A stretch of DNA of 6,566 nt from Elusimicrobiota bacterium (lineage in GTDB: Bacteria > CG03 > SLGR01): the NCBI GenBank assembly GCA_012511615.1, contig JAAZFS010000064.1, positions 1 to 6,566 of the forward strand, in the 5' to 3' direction. A model generated the notes under the pieces. It was not told where the DNA came from and ran no database searches. It saw nothing but the letters and a program-made list of their open reading frames with translations. The position numbers and the translations under genes were made by a program. Below, in pieces: positions 1 through 5,876 of the stretch (positions are counted from its first letter, which is position 1; every line of letters starts with the position of its first letter).

Positions 1-830
1 CGGTATATCATGGTACTGTGCCACTTTCTATAGGAAGTGATAGTTCCTTTGAGAAAATTTCGGACTCCGAGGTTGTTTTTAGTGTATCAACAGATACTTT
101 TAAAGAAGGAAATGAAAATTATGTCAGGTGGAGCTGCCTAGATAGTGATGGTGATAGGTGGACTTCTCAGCTATTCCGCGTGAAAGTTGCTACAAATGAG
201 GCGCCTGAGATAAGAATTATCCAGCCAGTTGATGGCGGATATTCAACCCTCAATCCGGTTATTGAAGCGGAGTTTATAGATACTAATGGAATTGATATAG
301 CAAGTATAGAAATTATTTTAAAAGATGGTTTAGGGATAGAAGTCCTGAAAGTCTTGGGCAGTGATTTGCCGGCTATATACGATGCAGAGACTGGAATTCT
401 TAAGTATAGAGTAGGGGATAATCTTGTCAGAAATAACGGCGAATATAATCTTAAAATATCGGCTACTAACACTGGTTATGGAGAATTTGCCCTTGGGGCT
501 TCAGAAGAAGTCAGCTTTACTGCCAGAAGGCAGGGGATAGCCGATGCAGTAAGTTATCCCAATCCTTTCGACCCAGCTCTAGGAGATGCGACGCTTAGAT
601 ATGTTCTTTCGGAAGATGCTGAAGTTACGATAAATATCTATGATACTTCCAGAAACTTGGTTATGACGCTTATTGAGAATGAGCCAAGAAGAGAAGGCCA
701 GAATGAAGATAAGTGGAGTGGCCGCAACTTTGCTTGTCGCAACCTGTCAAATGGTATTTACTATCTGGAGTTTATAGCAGAAGGAAGTAAGGAAAATAGG
801 GTCTATCAGACGATAGCAATATTTAGATGA
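1..830 (+). CDS. Ig-like surface protein with FlgD-Ig/T9SS-type C-terminal domain (5' end outside window)
   Basis: Probably an exported, surface-associated or secreted protein; its exact job is unknown. The frame is open from the first bases of the window (codons read V-Y-H-G-T before the GTG at 18), so the real start lies upstream and the GTG at 18 is not a credible start. Numbering from that GTG, residues near 67-170 look like a bacterial Ig-like domain opening with EIRIIQP. Residues 180-270 form a domain starting YPNPF and containing INIYDTS, a W-x-G-R and NLSNGIYY. This is the pattern of FlgD_ig and of the type A sorting domains of type IX secretion, and it ends in a basic residue (IAIFR). 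The protein is a paralogue of its downstream neighbour: in the last 91 residues I count by eye about 44 identities without gaps. By comparison with that neighbour at least 80-90 N-terminal residues, including any signal peptide, are missing. The stop overlaps the next start as ATGA. The fold family is fairly sure, the function is not. Confidence 0.8.
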   Translation, partial: VYHGTVPLSIGSDSSFEKISDSEVVFSVSTDTFKEGNENYVRWSCLDSDGDRWTSQLFRVKVATNEAPEIRIIQPVDGGYSTLNPVIEAEFIDTNGIDIASIEIILKDGLGIEVLKVLGSDLPAIYDAETGILKYRVGDNLVRNNGEYNLKISATNTGYGEFALGASEEVSFTARRQGIADAVSYPNPFDPALGDATLRYVLSEDAEVTINIYDTSRNLVMTLIENEPRREGQNEDKWSGRNFACRNLSNGIYYLEFIAEGSKENRVYQTIAIFR

Positions 831-1870
831 AGAAGTATATTTTAATACTTGTCGGTCTTGTGTTTTTTGCGCCTCAGTTAGATGCTGCTCCGTTTTTTTA
901 TAATGAGGATCCGACCTCTGACCCAGGCTATGGGAACCTGGTGGATTTTTATTTAACCCTGGAATCTACTGGGGCTCCTCTTGATATGGCTTCAATTAAA
1001 TATAGGGTTTCAAATTCTGGAAATGACCTTCTTGATTTTTCACCTTGGAGGACCGACTGGGTATATGTTTCCAGTTCCTCTCATAAGGCTCTCCTAAAGG
1101 CATCTATACCCAACAATAGTGATGATGTTTTTCTTATAGGTGATGACAACTACATAGACTGGCAGGCATTTGATATGGGATCACCTGCTGAAGCCAGTTC
1201 GGCGGCAATGTACAGAATAAGGATACTTCAAAATACGGAGCCCAAAATAAAAATAATCCAGCCCAATAATATTGCTATACTTGCTCCGAAAATTGTGGTG
1301 GATGTCCTCTCCTATTCTCTTGCAATTGATACATATTCTATAGTCCTTGACATTAAAGATGCTTATGGTAAATCTATCCATTCAGTAACAGGGGCCGATG
1401 CTGCGGCTCTTTATTCTAAAGAAAATGAGAAGATAATCTACAATATCCCCCCATCTCTTCTCAAGGAAGGTCAGGAATATGAACTCTCCGTAAGTCTTTC
1501 TGACTTTGGCTATATTCCTTCTGATACAAAAAGTGTGTCAAAGACTACAAAATTTACTACTGCATCAGGAGGTATAGCGGATTTTGTAGCTTATCCTAAC
1601 CCATTTGACAGTCGGAGTGAAGAGTCAAGAATAAGATTCGTTTTAAAAGAGGAGGCCTCGGTGACTTTAAATGTCTATGATACATCCGGGAGCCTTGTAA
1701 AAGAACTTTTATCTGGAGATGAGCGCGGAGTAGGTCTGCATGAAGTCCTGTGGGATGGAAGAAGTTTTTCTGGAGGAAATCTTGCAAATGGCGTATATTA
1801 TTGCGAGATAATTGCGGACGCTACTAGCGAATATAGAAATTATACGGTAATTGCTATTCATCGAAAATAA
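827..1870 (+). CDS. Exported Ig-like protein with FlgD-Ig/T9SS-type C-terminal domain
   Basis: Complete 347-residue protein, paralogue of the gene before it. Residues 1-20 are a classical signal peptide (MKKY, then hydrophobic ILILVGLVFF, likely cleavage at LDA|APF), so it crosses the inner membrane by Sec. Residues about 21-130 are an unrecognised beta-rich region. About 138-245 is an Ig-like domain opening with PKIKIIQP. Residues 256-347 are the C-terminal domain, starting YPNPFD and containing LNVYDTSG, VLWDGRSF and NLANGVYY, and ending HRK. In Bacteroidetes such domains direct cargo through type IX secretion, while in other phyla similar FlgD-Ig domains sit on extracellular proteins of unknown export route. 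The ATG lies in an ATGA overlap with the previous stop and has no strong Shine-Dalgarno sequence, which suggests translational coupling. The PorV-like gene follows after 37 bases. A structural or adhesive surface role is inferred only from the architecture; no catalytic motif is visible. Confidence 0.87.
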   Translation: MKKYILILVGLVFFAPQLDAAPFFYNEDPTSDPGYGNLVDFYLTLESTGAPLDMASIKYRVSNSGNDLLDFSPWRTDWVYVSSSSHKALLKASIPNNSDDVFLIGDDNYIDWQAFDMGSPAEASSAAMYRIRILQNTEPKIKIIQPNNIAILAPKIVVDVLSYSLAIDTYSIVLDIKDAYGKSIHSVTGADAAALYSKENEKIIYNIPPSLLKEGQEYELSVSLSDFGYIPSDTKSVSKTTKFTTASGGIADFVAYPNPFDSRSEESRIRFVLKEEASVTLNVYDTSGSLVKELLSGDERGVGLHEVLWDGRSFSGGNLANGVYYCEIIADATSEYRNYTVIAIHRK

Positions 1871-1907
1871 GTGAGCATATATTAAGAACTATAGAAGGTG
1901 TAATAAA

Positions 1908-2942
1908 ATGAAGATATTAAACTGCATTATCAGAAAGGTCGCCTTGGGGGCGCTGGTTATGACAGGATTTTGTGGAACTTTATCGGCTGGGGCCGGACCT
2001 GCTGCATATTTGAATCAGGGAATCGGTGCCCGTGCTATGGGTATGGGGGGAGCTTTTACCGCCGTGGCGGATGATGCCTCAGCAGCTTACTGGAACCCCG
2101 CGGGGCTTGCCCTTATTGATAATATTCAGGGCACTCTTATATTTCAACGCCTCTCAGAGGCTGATTGGCCTGGACTTGAAGATATAGCACCAAGCTTTAG
2201 CTTTTTTAATTTTGTTCTCCCCATGTCTCGAACAGGGCTTCTAAATGCTGGTGTGGCATCCTTATCTATAGCAACCTTTGGAATTGATAATATACCCTTG
2301 ACACAGATGGACGCATCGGGAAATTTATCGAGAGGAAGTTTTACTGATAAGGAGTCGGCCATAATATTCTCAGCTGGATACCCCATTTTGGGAGATGATA
2401 TGCTTATTGGTCTTAGCATAAGGTATCTAAGTCTGGATTTTGACGGCGTAGATGGGGCTTCTGCATCAGGTTGGGATATGCAGATAGGTCAGATGTTTCA
2501 TCTAAATCAGTATATAAATTTGGGTTTTACTCTTCAGCGGGGCCCAACAATGGTCTGGGAGAGTGGATATAAGGATACAGGGGATATTAGGGCCCGTTTG
2601 GGACTTGCTTATGAACGCGAGTTTGGATACCAGTTTGATTTAACTAGTTCACTTGATTTAATTCAGCAGAAGGATATGCCACTACAGGCATCTCTTGGGG
2701 CAGAGCTTGGTTTTAATCCTCACATCAGAAATGTAAAGAAGTTGTTTGCTCGCTTGGGTGTTAAGGAACTTACCCTTGAAGACCGCCACGGCTACCGTGC
2801 CCGCCTGAATAATACACTGGGATTAAGTGGAGGTTTTGGGGCCCGGGTGGCACATCTTAACTATCACCTGGACATTGATTACGCCATAGTAAATAGCCCC
2901 ATGGGGAGTGACCATTTAGTTACAATCGGCTTGGGCTTCTAA
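1908..2942 (+). CDS. PorV/PorQ-family outer-membrane beta-barrel protein
   Basis: Complete 344-residue outer-membrane protein. A signal peptide covers about residues 1-27 (basic start, hydrophobic VALGALVMTGF, likely cleavage after LSA). The mature N-terminus carries the hallmark of the PorV/PorQ/UPF0164 group at about residues 38-68: GIGARAMGMGGAF, then AVADDASAAYWNPAGLA. The rest alternates short amphipathic strands with glycine/aspartate turns and ends in phenylalanine (IGLGF), as expected for a barrel inserted by BamA. In type IX secretion PorV binds the C-terminal domain of cargo at the outer membrane and hands it to the attachment machinery. PorV/PorQ relatives also occur in phyla where a full type IX system has not been shown, and FadL-like transport is a possible alternative role. 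GAAGGTG at 1894-1900 is the ribosome site, 7 bases before the ATG. The position after two genes with YPNPF-type C-terminal domains favours a shared export or surface-display role. Family is confident, precise role is not. Confidence 0.87.
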   Translation: MKILNCIIRKVALGALVMTGFCGTLSAGAGPAAYLNQGIGARAMGMGGAFTAVADDASAAYWNPAGLALIDNIQGTLIFQRLSEADWPGLEDIAPSFSFFNFVLPMSRTGLLNAGVASLSIATFGIDNIPLTQMDASGNLSRGSFTDKESAIIFSAGYPILGDDMLIGLSIRYLSLDFDGVDGASASGWDMQIGQMFHLNQYINLGFTLQRGPTMVWESGYKDTGDIRARLGLAYEREFGYQFDLTSSLDLIQQKDMPLQASLGAELGFNPHIRNVKKLFARLGVKELTLEDRHGYRARLNNTLGLSGGFGARVAHLNYHLDIDYAIVNSPMGSDHLVTIGLGF

Positions 2943-2958
2943 TTCTTTCTCAAATTTT
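2941..2958 (+). repeat. First copy of imperfect 18-base direct repeat
   Basis: AATTCTTTCT followed by CA and AATTTT, starting inside the stop codon of the PorV-like gene. The copy at 3171-3188 differs only at the two middle positions (TG for CA), so 16 of 18 bases match. In such an AT-rich stretch chance is possible, and no function is claimed. Confidence 0.35.
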
Positions 2959-3157
2959 AAGACCTTCTGTTTATTAGATAAAATTTTACTGGAAAACTAC
3001 ACTCCTATTGTAAAAATATAGTTTCAAATATCATAGCTAAGTAGCTTGCTGGTTTTACGAGTACCCTTAGGAAAATTCCCAAAAAGTAAAAACAGACTGT
3101 ATCTAAAAAATATTTAGAGTCAGATTATCAAGAGTATTCTTAAAATAAAAAATAAGA

Positions 3158-3207
3158 AATCACTAGGCAAAATTCTTTCTTGAATTTTTCACCTCAAATA
3201 AGTGATT
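3158..3207. repeat. Nested inverted repeat, possible regulatory structure
   Basis: Outer arms AATCACT (3158-3164) and AGTGATT (3201-3207) are exact reverse complements. Inside them AGG (3165-3167) can pair with CCT (3192-3194). The inner arms AAAATTC (3169-3175) and GAATTTT (3182-3188) are a perfect 7-base stem with a 6-base loop TTTCTT. The inner stem runs into a T-run (GAATTTTTC), so a weak terminator is possible, but its pairs are nearly all A-T. It ends about 125 bases before the aminotransferase start and upstream of the candidate promoter. It could also be a protein-binding site. The structure is seen directly; its function is unknown. Confidence 0.4.
3171..3188 (+). repeat. Second copy of imperfect 18-base direct repeat
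   Basis: AATTCTTTCT followed by TG and AATTTT; 16 of 18 bases match the copy at 2941-2958. In this copy the two changed bases complete a 7-base stem (AAAATTC with GAATTTT), so it makes a perfect hairpin that the first copy cannot form as well. Confidence 0.35.
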
Positions 3208-3256
3208 AATCCTCTGAAAAACACAAAATTAGAGCTATTTCTATAAGTCAGAAAAA

Positions 3257-3285
3257 TTGACAATAAACTCTTACTTTAGTAAATT
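3257..3285 (+). promoter_or_regulatory. Candidate sigma70-type promoter for the alaC-hom-thrC operon
   Basis: A perfect TTGACA (-35) at 3257-3262 is followed after 17 bases by TAAATT (3280-3285), which matches 4 of 6 positions of the -10 consensus. Transcription would start near 3292 and give a leader of about 40 bases with AAGGA at 3321-3325, 7 bases before the ATG at 3333. Two further -10-like boxes, TATACT (3294-3299) and TATAAT (3304-3309), lack a good -35 at the right distance. The placement directly before the operon supports a promoter in this zone; the exact boxes are less certain. Confidence 0.45.
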
Positions 3286-3332
3286 TAACCACTTATACTT
3301 TAATATAATTTATAGTAATTAAGGATTTCAAT

Positions 3333-4562
3333 ATGAATACAAACGAAGAAGAAAAGAAAAAAAACGTGGTTAGGGTGGAGGCTTCAAGAAAGCTTAGGCA
3401 GCTGCCCCCCTATTTATTTGGTGCTATTGATGTTCTAAAAAGGGATGCCTATAGAAAAAAATTAGATGTGATTGATCTTGGGATGGGTAATCCCGATCTT
3501 CCCACTCCAAAACATATTGTAGAACGCCTATGTGATACGGTTTTGAATCATCCCAATACTCATAGGTATCCCCAGGCAAAAGGTATGCCGAAGTTTAGGA
3601 AGACCGTCGCAGACTGGTATCAGAAAAGATATGCTGTTGACCTGAACCCAGAAAATGAAGTTATGTCACTTGTGGGTTCGAAAGAGGGTATTGCACATAT
3701 GTGTATGGCTTATCTGGATCCGGGCGATACAGTCCTGGTGACCAATCCCTGCTATCCGGTCCACAGAGATGGGGTAATACTGGCTGGAGGAGTCCCCTAT
3801 GATATGCCTATTAACGAAGATAACAACTTTATCCCTAAGCTTGAGGATGTGCCGACAGATGTAGCTAATCGAGCAAAACTCATGTTTCTTAATTATCCAA
3901 ACAATCCTACGGCAGCTGTCCTTGAGGATACAGCATTTTTTGAGAAGGTGATAGAATTTGCACGCGATCACAATATCATAGTATGTCATGATTTTGCCTA
4001 CTCTGATATCACCTATGACGGCCACCGCTCTCCTTCCTTTTTGGAAGTTCCTGGAGCCAAGGATGTGGGGGTTGAATTCCATTCTCTCTCGAAGACCTAT
4101 AATATGGCCGGATGGCGAGTTGGTTTTGTGGGGGGGGGGAGTGAGTTCTTAAAACCACTTGAAAAGTTGAAATCTTATCTAGACTATGGTGTTTTTACTG
4201 CGATTCAGCTTTCAGCCATAAAGGCATTGACGGGACCCCAGGACTGTGTAGCAGAGTCAGTCAAGGAGTATCGTAAACGCCAGATTAAACTGGTAGAAGG
4301 ATTAAATAAGATCGGTTGGGAAGCGAAGCTGCCTAAGGCGACTATGTATCTCTGGATTAGACTTCCTGAAAATTTTAGGGATATGCCTTCTCTGGAGTTT
4401 GCAGAGCTGCTTATAGAAGAGACTGGTATTGCGGTCGCTCCAGGTATAGGTTTCGGAGCATATGGAGAAGGTTATGTCAGGGTTGCTGTTGTAACCAATT
4501 TTCAGAGATTTCATGATGCACTCCTGAGATTGAGGGAATTTATAAGGAAAGGACCCCCCTAA
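3333..4562 (+). CDS. alaC: AlaC-type PLP-dependent aminotransferase (alanine transaminase)
   Basis: Fold-type I cytoplasmic aminotransferase, 409 residues, close in length and in motif order to E. coli AlaC (YfdZ), which interconverts pyruvate plus glutamate and alanine plus 2-oxoglutarate. Shared landmarks include LPPYLF near the start, MGNPDLPTP, GSKEGIAHM, NYPNNPTA, HDFAYSDI, SLSKTYNMAGWRVGF, KSYLDYG and APGIGFG. Expected active-site residues are present: N191 in the NPT motif, D220 and Y223 contacting the cofactor, K254 as the Schiff-base lysine and R383 for the substrate carboxylate. The ATG has AAGGA 7 bases upstream; the first 14 or so residues are charged (EEEKKK) and extend beyond the conserved core. 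Gene order with hom and thrC suggests co-expression with aspartate-family synthesis, so an aspartate or other amino-donor role cannot be excluded. Codons for V266-G269 form a run of ten G (4130-4139); the alignment with AlaC keeps its length there, so the frame is probably right. The stop is 2 bases before hom. Confidence 0.9.
   Translation: MNTNEEEKKKNVVRVEASRKLRQLPPYLFGAIDVLKRDAYRKKLDVIDLGMGNPDLPTPKHIVERLCDTVLNHPNTHRYPQAKGMPKFRKTVADWYQKRYAVDLNPENEVMSLVGSKEGIAHMCMAYLDPGDTVLVTNPCYPVHRDGVILAGGVPYDMPINEDNNFIPKLEDVPTDVANRAKLMFLNYPNNPTAAVLEDTAFFEKVIEFARDHNIIVCHDFAYSDITYDGHRSPSFLEVPGAKDVGVEFHSLSKTYNMAGWRVGFVGGGSEFLKPLEKLKSYLDYGVFTAIQLSAIKALTGPQDCVAESVKEYRKRQIKLVEGLNKIGWEAKLPKATMYLWIRLPENFRDMPSLEFAELLIEETGIAVAPGIGFGAYGEGYVRVAVVTNFQRFHDALLRLREFIRKGPP
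4130..4139 (+). repeat. Homopolymer of ten G inside alaC
   Basis: Ten consecutive G encode the end of V266 and three glycines just after the PLP lysine region. Ten-base G tracts are slippage-prone in replication and sequencing; a one-base change would truncate the enzyme in its middle. As given, the frame is open and fits the family, so the length shown is probably correct for most molecules. Confidence 0.9.
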
Positions 4563-4564
4563 TA

Positions 4565-5827
4565 ATGATAAATATAGGAATAATTGGACTTGGTACCGTA
4601 GGCGGTGGAGTCTATGAGATAATCAATAAACGCCTGAGTGAGATAGAATTACGGGTCGGATCACCACTGAGGATAAAGAAGGTTTGCGATCTAAGAGAAG
4701 AATTCGCAGAAGAACTGAATATTCCCAAAGGTATATTTACAACCGATTATAATGAGGTGGTGGATGATAGTGATATAAGCCTTGTAGTAATGCTTACCGG
4801 AAATGCAGATTTGGATTTTACCATACTCAAAAAATGTTTTGAACAGGGGAAACATATCGTAACTGCTAACAAGGCGCTTATGGCGAAAAAATGGTCGGAA
4901 ATATTTGAGCTTTGCCGGCGTTATAAAACCTTGATTTATTTTGAGGCAAGCGTAGGTAGTGGTATTCCAGTTATTCAAGGCATTAATGAGGGACTGGCAG
5001 CCAACAGAATAGATCAAATAAAGGGGATACTTAACGGGACGACCAATTATATTCTTTCAAAAATGGAGGAAGAGGGAACAAGTCTTGAGGATGCAACTGC
5101 CGATGCCGTAAAGGCTGGCTTTGCTGAAGTGGATTCTTCTGCAGACTTAAAAGGCTGGGATGCAGCTCATAAGCTCTGTATTCTGACCAATATGGTATTT
5201 CCCCATCCAGTTAAGCTTGAAGATATATACTGCGAAGGTATTGAAAACATCGAGCTTAGTGATATGGATTTCGCCTTGGAAATGTTTGGTTTTTCTCTCA
5301 AACTTTTGGCGGTCTTTAAGAGAAAAGGCGATGAGGCGGAGGTCCGCGTTCATCCAGCTTTTGTGCCTGAGGAAGATATGCTGGCCGGTGTTTTTGATGA
5401 GAATAATGGAATACTCGTTAGTGGAGACTCGGTAAAGGATGTTATGTTCTACGGCAAGGGCGCGGGTCGATTTCCAGCGGCATCTGCGGTTGTATCGGAT
5501 ATCATCTATCTTGCTCAGAAAATAAGTTATTCAATAGCCGGAAAAATTCCATACATTCATACTGACACCTCATCAAATACGCGGGTGATAGATATGGAAG
5601 AGCTTTCTTTTCAGTATTATCTGCGTTTTATGACTGAAGATAAGCCGGGCGTGCTCTCAAAAATTACTGGGATACTGGGCGCAGAGAACATTTCTATACT
5701 TTCCTGTTTTCAGAAAGGTAGGGCCGAAGGCGGAAATATTCCGATTATTACATTAACCCATATGGCTTCTGTACGAGCTGTCAGAAGAGCCTTGAAAAAA
5801 ATTGATGCCTTAGACACAACAGGGTAG
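4565..5827 (+). CDS. hom: Homoserine dehydrogenase with C-terminal ACT domain
   Basis: Cytoplasmic NAD(P)-dependent enzyme that reduces L-aspartate 4-semialdehyde to L-homoserine, the branch point to threonine and methionine. It has 420 residues, typical for the monofunctional form. The Rossmann fold begins at residue 3 with IGIIGLGTVGGGVY (GxGxVGxG). VTANKAL places the conserved lysine at K103. The catalytic domain shows GILNGTTNYIL (154-164), then AEVDSSADLKGWDAAHKL with E188, D199 and K203, which keep the spacing of E208, D219 and K223 of the characterised enzymes. From about residue 351 an ACT domain follows (YYLRFMTEDKPGVL, later ISILSCFQKG), which in this family usually gives threonine feedback inhibition. 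There is no fused aspartate kinase, unlike E. coli ThrA. The ATG is 2 bases after the alaC stop; the ribosome site AAGGA (4549-4553) lies inside the end of alaC with an 11-base spacer. Clearly part of the same transcript as alaC and thrC. Confidence 0.96.
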   Translation: MINIGIIGLGTVGGGVYEIINKRLSEIELRVGSPLRIKKVCDLREEFAEELNIPKGIFTTDYNEVVDDSDISLVVMLTGNADLDFTILKKCFEQGKHIVTANKALMAKKWSEIFELCRRYKTLIYFEASVGSGIPVIQGINEGLAANRIDQIKGILNGTTNYILSKMEEEGTSLEDATADAVKAGFAEVDSSADLKGWDAAHKLCILTNMVFPHPVKLEDIYCEGIENIELSDMDFALEMFGFSLKLLAVFKRKGDEAEVRVHPAFVPEEDMLAGVFDENNGILVSGDSVKDVMFYGKGAGRFPAASAVVSDIIYLAQKISYSIAGKIPYIHTDTSSNTRVIDMEELSFQYYLRFMTEDKPGVLSKITGILGAENISILSCFQKGRAEGGNIPIITLTHMASVRAVRRALKKIDALDTTG

Positions 5828-5841
5828 CCGAGTGTTTTTAT

Positions 5842-5863
5842 AAGGATAGAGTCCGATGAGGAG
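5842..5863 (+). promoter_or_regulatory. Two ribosome-binding sites that leave the thrC start open
   Basis: AAGGA at 5842-5846 sits 9 bases before an ATG at 5856. AGGAG at 5859-5863 sits 13 bases before the in-frame ATG at 5877. Spacing favours 5856, which would add seven residues (MRRSAEI). Similarity to the N-terminus of short threonine synthases favours 5877, which already adds a few residues to the B. subtilis-type start. The choice is unresolved. Confidence 0.5.
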
Positions 5864-5876
5864 ATCTGCTGAAATA

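Larger units (their letters stand above)
2943..3332. other. AT-rich non-coding region between the envelope and threonine modules
   Basis: No credible gene is seen on either strand; stops are frequent and the only short frames are a few codons long. It is visibly richer in A+T than the flanking genes. It holds an all-A/T inverted repeat (arms 2952-2959 and 2979-2986), a 17-base A/T palindrome near 3102-3118, a nested inverted repeat at 3158-3207, an imperfect 18-base direct repeat (2941-2958 against 3171-3188) and a candidate promoter near its right end. I see no GC-rich stem followed by a T-run, so no convincing intrinsic terminator for the upstream genes. No riboswitch or T-box consensus was recognised. 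Confidence 0.75.

Noticed and set aside
18..20. GTG at 18 as the start of the first gene
   Set aside because: The frame is open to the window edge, no ribosome site or signal peptide follows, and the paralogue downstream has a further N-terminal region missing here. The gene is cut by the window.
1..1870. The FlgD-like domains as flagellar hook-capping protein FlgD
   Set aside because: Only the Ig-like fold resembles FlgD. There is a signal peptide in the complete copy, no FlgD N-terminal region and no flagellar genes nearby.
2952..2986. AAATTTTA/TAAAATTT inverted repeat as the terminator of the PorV-like gene
   Set aside because: The stem is all A-T with a 19-base loop, which would be too weak; such pairs are expected by chance in this AT-rich gap.
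3035..3046. AGCTA-AG-TAGCT palindrome as a terminator
   Set aside because: The stem is only 4-5 bases, the loop is too tight and no T-run follows.
3286..3332. Threonine-attenuation leader peptide before the operon
   Set aside because: The leader of about 40 bases has no ATG followed by a run of threonine or isoleucine codons and no GC-rich terminator hairpin.
3372..3378. AGGGTGG resembling the T-box antiterminator core
   Set aside because: It lies inside the aminotransferase coding sequence, the following bases (AGGC) do not continue the T-box consensus, and no specifier stem or terminator is seen.
3666..4082. Long open frame on the minus strand antisense to the aminotransferase
   Set aside because: The plus-strand gene over it has complete family motifs, and the antisense translation is cysteine/histidine-rich with no recognisable domain or ribosome site. 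The other antisense frames in the window were dropped for the same reason.
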